Assembly: GCA_950295325.1 (NCBI GenBank)
Contig: OX485803.1
Location: 37,463,554 to 37,527,553 of the forward strand
Reading direction: 5' to 3'
Source: Polytrichum commune
Taxonomy: Eukaryota > Streptophyta > Polytrichopsida > Polytrichales > Polytrichaceae
Length of the DNA: 64,000 nt
Shown here: positions 57,013 to 64,000 of the stretch, in pieces
How the letters are laid out: each line of letters begins with the position of its first letter
Position numbering within the stretch: position 1 is the stretch's first letter
Program-made: the position numbers and the translations under genes
Notes under the pieces: model-generated
The model's input: only the letters and a program-made list of their open reading frames with translations
Database searches by the model: none
What the model was told of the DNA's origin: nothing

Positions 57013-57380
57013 CACTCCGACCTCCCTAACATCACGCATGTGGCAATCAAAGTGCACGTGATATTAAGGAGGTCTGCAATGTTAACATGGATGTGTGATG
57101 ATAGAGAATTGGTGTAGCATGTGATATTATGGAGTAACATAAAGTCCACATTACAAAAACGACGATTATGACAACGATGACAACAACGACAATGTGATGC
57201 ATGCCAAGGTGTGGTTGGAGTTCTTTGTTGGGGTTATTTTGATGTTGAACCCGTGATACATGAGAGAGAAATGTGACAACAAGGATGGGGGATTTACATT
57301 GAGCACATCCATTCCCTAGGATGTTGGGAAATACGAGAGGGAGTGACATCACGAAGGGTGACATTACAGAAGCTAGGGTG
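57013..57380. mobile_element. pogo/mariner-like MITE (family M), copy 2
   Basis: Homologous to 13977-14312 and 59202-59549. It is preceded by TA (57011-57012); the right border reads TG, so the duplication has decayed. It carries extra 'gacgat' type repeats inside. Confidence 0.78.
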
Positions 57381-59052
57381 TGACTCTATATGCTAGTGGT
57401 TGTTCCGCGTCATAAGAGGCGTTGTGAACGCCTCTCGTGTGGTTAGGGCTAGGAAGATCTCAGCCGTCGATTGCGATCTAAGCGATCTAAGGGCTCCTAT
57501 ATTGCCCCCCATTGTTGGCTTCTCTTCCCCTCAGGTAGAGCTTGGAAAAGCTTCACTTTGGATGTAATCTCCACCTCCATCCACTCACGAATCTTGGATG
57601 AAAAATTTCAAACTAAGTCCTTCATTAAATGTCCATTGGGAACTTAGGGAACCCTTTGGAAACCTTCAAAATCTCACACAAATGCTCTCATACGATGGAA
57701 TGAGCGATCAACCCCTTCATCTTGCAAACATTGATTTCTAATCTGCCAAACTCTCATCCGCCATAATTTTTTTCGGATTGCCTGAGCAATTTCGTAGAGC
57801 ATAGGATGAGGCTCCGTGAATGGATGGCTTGGATGTGATCTGTCCACACACCCTCCATTCACATCACCTCAATGACATGGATGACAATTAGTCACTCAAG
57901 ACTTCTTTAACTTTTATTCAGGTAACGAGAAATGAATATAGTAGTATAAATTGGAAACTACAACCACACGTGAATAGTTAATCAACTACGTGTACACAGA
58001 CGTGTGAACTTCAAAGTCAAATAGCGGGTAAAGTTAGCTATGTAAAGACCGACGTTCTATCTGCTCTCAACTGGGTTTAGTTAAGGTTCGCTACATAGAG
58101 ACCATACCTTACCAGTTGGCAAACCGAGTGGAGACTTTGTTCCTTGAATTCCAGTAAGGTATGCTAGAGGGTGCTTAAACCAACACACACTTTAAGCTAT
58201 TGCACATATATATGGCTACGTGGTTGATGATAAAAAAAAAAAATTTAAATAAATCATAGTAGCGTGTGGGCTAAACGTAGGTATAAAGAAAAGAAAAGAA
58301 AAAGTTTCAACTGAATTTTCGATGAATATTCAAAGTCAAAATCGCTAGCTTCTTTGAACCAATTCATACGCCCCATGTATGACGACGACCTTGCATATGA
58401 TGAGGATCCCCACCTTTGCTGCCTAGAATCAACACAACATCGTTGGGTACTAGACCCAAACTAGATTAAAGTCCAAACTAGTCATGGTGTCCAAAGCCAC
58501 ATGACCACCTCCATGATCATGTTTGGTTTGGTTGCAAAACAAACACCTTGTATCCCAAGAACTGACCCTCTTTATGCCTAGAATTGACCTCCTTTGTGCA
58601 TTTGTGGGCCTACTTCCTTGGCTTTGTGAATAGAATGGCCATAACATCCCCTCCCCATGCGCGTGAATGTGTATAGAATGGCTAGAATAGGCATTGATAA
58701 GCCACCCTAAACCCATCTTGAACTAGCCCAAGATAGAGTGGATCATGTTCTCTACCCTACATGGAGGCAGTGGAGGCCGCTATGAGGTGGTAGCATCACT
58801 AATGGCACCTAAAACAATCACTCCATGGGCCCAGACACTCCTACATCATGGGGTACCATTCAAGGTAGTAGAGTGTTGGCACTCGGGAGGCGTTTATAGG
58901 TGTTGGTTTAGCACCCTCTACCTTTTAAGGAATAGCAAGCAAACGACCAAGACACGGTCCCAAGGACACGGGTCTTAAACAACACAATTTCAAACAACTT
59001 CGTTGTAACATTCAAATGCTTAGTCAATGAGGGATCTAAATTGAATATTGTA
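57381..59052. other. Intergenic, no gene recognised
   Basis: No supported gene or bounded element. Open frames on the minus strand at 57674-57862 and 58450-58716 have no recognisable family. Confidence 0.35.
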
Positions 59053-59586
59053 TTTAGTGTCACTTACTATTTGGAATTACAACATGCTATTTGTATATAT
59101 ATTGTATATCTTATATTAACAAATGTCCAATTGGTTGTTTGGGTATTATAGAACATTAACAACTTTACTTGGTAAAAAAATATATCACTTACTAAAAGAT
59201 ACACGCTCACCTCCCTGATATCATGCATGTGGCAACCAAAGTGCATGTGATATTAAGGAGGTTATTAGTGTTAACATGGATGAGTGATAATAGAGAATCA
59301 ATGTAGTGTGTGAAGTTGTGGAATAACAAAAAGTCAACATTGCAATATTGACAATGATGAAAACATGATGCGTGCGAGCGTGTGGTTTTAATTATTCAGT
59401 GGATTATTTTCATTTAAAACCCATGACATTTGAGAGAAAATTATGGCAACAAGGAGGGAGATTTAAATTGAGCACATCCATTCCCTAAGGCTTTGGGATA
59501 TAAGAGAGGGAGTGACATTATAGATGGTGACATTATGGAGGTTAGGATGTACAACACTATGTAACTTCAAATAGTAAGTGACGTAT
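59053..59586. mobile_element. MITE family G, copy 4, split by a nested MITE
   Basis: The left part starts 'ttagtgtcacttactatttg' and runs to 59201. The right part resumes at 59550 and ends 'caaatagtaagtgacgtat'. The two halves together match family G copies at 51454 and 52592. The insert between them is family M copy 3. Confidence 0.82.
59202..59549. mobile_element. pogo/mariner-like MITE (family M), copy 3, nested
   Basis: The left end is 'cacgctcacctccctgatat' and the right end 'tggaggttaggatg', flanked by TA (59200-59201, 59550-59551). Inserted into family G copy 4, so it is the younger insertion. Confidence 0.85.
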
Positions 59587-59742
59587 ATTGTGGACATATG
59601 TATATGTAGTGTTACATACCCTTCACAAACTTGTAGTGTGGTCTATAGTGTACACCACCATGCTATAAACAACAAGGGATGCTACTTACATTTGAGTCCT
59701 AATCCAATCATTGTGTTATTCTTTCACTCTAGGTTTGGGTAG

Positions 59743-59769
59743 AATATATATATACACACACACACACAT
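59743..59769. repeat. (TA)n(CA)n microsatellite
   Basis: A short TA run passes into about nine CA units. Confidence 0.9.
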
Positions 59770-60389
59770 TGAAAGCTATTGAGAATAACATTTGAAGGGG
59801 ATATTATCGTCAGAAGCATATCAACTGGTATTGTGTAACTTCTTGGAGATATGTTATGGTGATCCTTGAATGGTCATTGTGTCCAAAGAGTTAGGATTTA
59901 AGAGGCAATCTTGGTCTCTATACAAAGCATGAAAACTCTACGAGATAGATTGTTTGTTAGTGGGACAAGAGCGAATTTTGAATGAGATATCATTATTATG
60001 AAGCAAGTTTTGAGGTGGTTTTGAAAGCATGTTTTGGTGGTCGTGCACCACTTTGACTGGGCATGTGCTCACTTCACAAAGAGAAAACCACTTGTCATAT
60101 AGATAGCTATACGGAGCACATTGTTTTTGATTAAAAAATAAAACAACGTTTTTGCAAATGACCTTTCTGCAAATCCTTGGGGGGTTTAGTACATATCCTT
60201 TTGCATTTACCATGTGCTATTAAATGTGGTCCATTGTGACATTTTGTTGTTTGGTGAATTAAGATACACGTGTTAAGATACATCTCATCATTTAGGTGAT
60301 TAGAACATGATATGTGCGTTCATGTCAGCTATCAACGTGGAATTAGTGATTGGATTGAGAGTGTTTGTGGGTGGTTGGGTTGAACAAAT

Positions 60390-60625
60390 GAACCTTATGG
60401 CAGGACATTGGTGTCCCATAATACATTGGTTAAACCTTGAAGCATGTGTCAACGTCAAAAATGGTTAGTTGAAGGCGATCAAAGCGGTGTCCATATCATC
60501 TTGTCGTCCTGTACACGCTTTGATGTTCGAAGTTGGTTTTTATTTTTTATCACTTACAGCCACAAAAACCAATCATCGAGGAGGCTCCGATTTATTTGGG
60601 ACACTGGTGTCCCGCCATAAGGTTC
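60390..60625. mobile_element. TIR element, 236 bp, AAAT flanks
   Basis: The left end 'gaaccttatggcaggacatt' and the reverse complement of the right end, 'gaaccttatggcgggacacc', form TIRs of about 30 bp with few mismatches. AAAT occurs directly outside both ends and may be the target duplication. No coding content. Confidence 0.75.
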
Positions 60626-61179
60626 AAATAGCTTAACACCATTGATCGACTGCCATGTCATATTCACACAATGACTTTTATTTGCTATATGGTCCCTGTG
60701 TGAATATTGTGGTGTCCAAATATTTGGACCTGTGGCATTGAAATCACATTCAGTTGGGAATTTAAGTGACCGATTTAGTGCATCTAGCGAATCGTATATA
60801 TGTCATAGTAACCATTCATACATATAATATCATTGTGAAAGGTTGCAATTGCAATAGTTGCATGTTAGAAATTGCCAATTTTTCCCACATATATCCTAAA
60901 AGAAGTGCTTGTGCCATTGCATGCACTTTATAGACGTTTTTATCAATTGAAAATGTTTAGATTTTAATTACTAGTTAACCTAATTCTTATCTTTGGCATG
61001 AATCTCATTTACATGCCACCAAATGCAAATTCTGCTATCTAATATGCTATATGGGCATCCAAAATTTTCCATGATTATCCAAATCATGTGTAAAGCTCAT
61101 TTGACATTGGTGTAAGAAGTTCGTCAAGATGGTTGCGGCTTCAAAGACATGATTGTACTTGGCTTTGATGGCATCAAAT

Positions 61180-61700
61180 CACTTTCATGTGGCATTGAAA
61201 CTTGCGCTTTGACCACCAATGGCCCATTCTACCTTTACCTTATAGTCTACATGCATCTTGTTGTATACGATTAGTGTTGCGTCGTCCATATCCAGTGGTC
61301 TCTTCACATTGCCAAGTCTTTGCATTATAAACATATCATTGCCAATATAGCCGGAATCTCCAAGAAAATACTCAAAACATCCATCATCATGAGTGAAAAA
61401 TACCGCCAACACATGTACAAGTTGGAGCGGCGAATGATTGTAACATCATGAAAAGTACCCGGAAAACACAAGTCCAAGCAAATGAAGGGACCTTCATGTC
61501 ATAATACAAGTGTATAGTTCGTACAATGGATTTTCTTCCAACCATTGAATTACTAAGCGTGAGTTGGGATTGTTCCATGGCTTCCGCATCTTGACAAGTG
61601 CACAATTAATAATTTCGATGCGGCCCGGAAATTGATGATTCATTCCTGACAATTGTCACCACACGGCCTCATCATGCCAAGTTATTTCACGAGCAAGTAC
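61180..61700 (-). pseudogene. PIF/Harbinger transposase (DDE nuclease), broken
   Basis: Minus-strand fragments in at least two frames read in order: FPGRIEIINCALVKMRKPWN, then YYDMKVPSF, then GTFHDVTIIRRSNLY, then FEYFLGDSGYIGNDMFI, then a block with NKMHVDYKVKVEWAIGG. These match the DDE_Tnp_4 / HARBI1 layout (DMK, PGs.hD, LGDsGY, N..h...R..vE...G). Frameshifts and a stop separate the pieces, so the gene is dead. The N-terminal part and the TIRs of its element were not found. A related transposase could have mobilised the family H elements at 10.4 and 17.0 kb. Confidence 0.75.
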
Positions 61701-61809
61701 ATTAGTAATGCACAAAACAATGAAAATCACACTATCGTACAAAGTCTGAAACACCATATTAACAATTATGGGACTTCATACCTAATTTAAGACTATGAAT
61801 GGTTGTATG

Positions 61810-61985
61810 AGACCCACTAGAAACTACTGGGACACCATTGATAACATATCAGCAATGCACAAGAAACAATGGGAACTACCAAGTAACATTGGGAACACAT
61901 CAAGAACGCACATGAAACACTCATGGGAACATACATGGGAACTACTAGGGACCATTGGGAACAAGATTGAACATTTCAATGGTGT
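61810..61985 (+). repeat. Degenerate short tandem array around GGGAAC
   Basis: About eight irregular units of the type 'catgggaactac' / 'cattgggaacaca', spaced about 15-25 bp. The same phrase occurs in the pogo-like elements near 14790 and 21140. Confidence 0.65.
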
Positions 61986-62079
61986 GATGTCATATTATAC
62001 TACAATGTGTGAAGTCATCATTACAATGAAGGTTGTACCATATGAACATCTAGTTGGTAGGGAGGAATAATCAAGGTGG

Positions 62080-63640
62080 GTCATTGCAATTGAGAAAATG
62101 TTTATAGTGTCATCGTAATACTCATCAATCAACCTTCACCTATATGTAATTTAATCAAATCACATAATATGAAAAATGCTAATGATATGCATTATAAATA
62201 ATATGATAATATGAAATGAATCCTATGTCTACGATGTATTTTATTCGCACTCTATAAAATTGCAATCCTAATCACTAATCCTACTCCTCACAAGTTGAAT
62301 CATGTAAGTTGATGAAGGGCCATAATTTCAAATGTCAAGTGATATCAGTGTCCATGTCAAGATGGGTTGTCAAGATCTGACATTAATTGTAGAACCTCAT
62401 CATGGGCTTCCCACATGCTAGTCCCTATAGACATTAAATCGAGGAGCATGGTGTGGATGATCTGCCAATTAGAGAGGACAATGCTCATCTCTTTGAGCTT
62501 ATGGAGAATTTGGCCTATGAGATGGCTTGTAGTCCAAGTGCAAGGCAAAACCTCATTCTATACAAAGTATTTGTCATTGTTTATTGGATAAAGATAAACT
62601 GAAATATAAGGTCTTTAACTCCTTTGGCTATAACATTGATCTCATTTTTCATATATACATAAATCACACGGATGTCCTCATAAGGGAAATCTTGTGCATG
62701 GTACTCCAACAACTCATCGTAGTTCATGGGCAAGGGAGTGGCACATTTGCATGCATGTTGTCCTGCATTAAGTAGGTTAGTAAGTTATATGATTTTGTGG
62801 CAAAACCAAATGGCAACCCAAAAACTGTGGAGTCTGATGTGTAGTGCAAATTAGAATTAAGCAAGTTTATTGCCAATCACAAGATTACAAAACACATGAT
62901 GAGGACAATGCATGTAATGGAAGTACATGATAGTGGATGCAACCTTTTGATCTACACGAACATGCAATATGCATACAATAAAGATTAGGGAGACACAAAC
63001 ATGGACGGTGATGTGGGGATGTTGCATGACAAGATGAGTGGGCAAAGCAAGTTTCTTCTCGATCTAGTGTAATATTACTTGCAAATTTATGTAATACAAT
63101 AAGCATACATACACGATTGAAGTGACTTGCAATTAAGACATGTAAATACAATGGTGAGTAATGTGGCTTTATTTTTACATATGGTGGGGGAGGTAAACAA
63201 TTCAAGAACAATGAATCGTCATTTATAACTATAATGAGACCCAAGTCAATGAATTGGGTGGGGCATGTTCCTATCAACCCACATGATCCTTATTAATTAT
63301 TATACAAGATGAGGAAACACATAAATGTGTGAGCTTTGTAAAAGTGTTCCTTAGATCATCAATAACACAATGATGTAGGAAGCATGGGAAATTAAATAAA
63401 ATTATCTTTATTTACAAAAAATCAATGTAGAAGTGGAATTGTTTGTAAGTTGGGTTCAAGAAACCTGCTTGAAATCTAGAGTTGTGATATAAACGCACGA
63501 AAAGAGGATTGTTATATGTGCAAAAGAGCCTTTCAAACTAAAGGAAACATAGGATTGAGTTGTGCTCAAAATCTGTGGCAGCATGGTACTCGCATCTGCT
63601 AACACTCCCTCAAGTTTTAGACCAAACATCCAAATTGGGA
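62080..63640. other. Intergenic, no gene recognised
   Basis: AT-rich, no bounded element or coding homology identified. Confidence 0.35.
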
Positions 63641-63645
63641 TTCAC

Positions 63646-64000
63646 TCAACCCAAATGATGGACTAACACAAGTAGCCATAAAGGGTGCATAGACAAAGAG
63701 GATCGATGTGTTGAAAGGTATATGATATATTCCAACTTATCAGTGGCATCAATGGGTAGAATGGCTGGTGACAACATATATGTGTCTTGGACAACAATTT
63801 GTTGGAGAGTTGGAGGCAACACTGACACTACTATAGTGTCTACCCTGGGCGCATTTGTTCCATGAGACACAACATGTTCTTGCATTTGACCTTTGGGAGT
63901 ATTCAACACAATGAACCGTGGATCCGATATTTGCTACATATCTTGCCTACTTTGTTGGCGAGTCTTCCCCATAAGATTCTCAAAGAAACTGTCACCGGCA
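63646..64000 (-). other. Open frame entering from the window edge, unassigned
   Basis: A minus-strand frame runs from the edge (64000) to a stop at about 63648, interrupted by one TAG near 63933. The composition looks protein-like, but I recognise no family. It may be the 3' part of a decayed retroelement or a gene lying mostly outside the window. Confidence 0.25.

Noticed and set aside
57674-57862. Minus-strand frame thought to be a zinc-binding RT tail
   Set aside because: The Cys/His spacing does not fit a zinc knuckle and no RT motifs lie upstream.

Overview
The window is nuclear DNA from a land plant, probably one with a large, transposon-rich genome. The grounds are three spliced plant genes with GT-AG introns, one of them carrying the 13-exon structure typical of plant GH1 beta-glucosidases, AT-rich intergenic DNA full of small inverted-repeat elements, a Ty1/copia fragment and a short run of the plant telomere repeat. 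I cannot name the species. I see no CRISPR array, operon, rRNA gene or convincing tRNA gene.

Layout: (1) 1-1470 is the internal part of a decayed copia retrotransposon on the minus strand (integrase, then reverse transcriptase running off the window edge). (2) 2133-5600, minus, is a complete seven-exon gene for a secreted/ER canopy-like (saposin-like, DUF3456) protein of 323 aa. (3) About 5.7-22.6 kb has no gene I can support. It is a mosaic of terminal-inverted-repeat (TIR) elements: Harbinger-type, pogo/mariner-type and a palindromic-ended MITE family. It also holds a 3.3-kb TIR element that contains a degenerate tandem array and the 3' end of a non-LTR retrotransposon with a restriction-like endonuclease. 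(4) 22713-30258, plus, is a complete 13-exon GH1 beta-glucosidase gene (533 aa) whose nucleophile motif reads ITEVG instead of ITENG; its introns hold tandem and inverted repeats. (5) 33180-40575, minus, is a ten-exon MAP kinase kinase kinase gene (761 aa) with a long Ser/Pro-rich N-terminal region. It converges on the beta-glucosidase, with about 2.9 kb between the two stop codons. (6) About 40.6-64 kb is again gene-poor, with several MITE families (one nested inside another), a hAT-like MITE with a perfect 8-bp target duplication, and a broken Harbinger transposase near 61.2-61.7 kb.

The three genes have no evident functional link: ER protein folding, glycoside hydrolysis and MAPK signalling. 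All splice sites were chosen by reading frame, GT/AG borders and family homology, and all exon phases agree, but no transcript evidence was available. Repeat relationships were found by eye, so element borders without a visible target duplication are approximate to about 5-20 bases.
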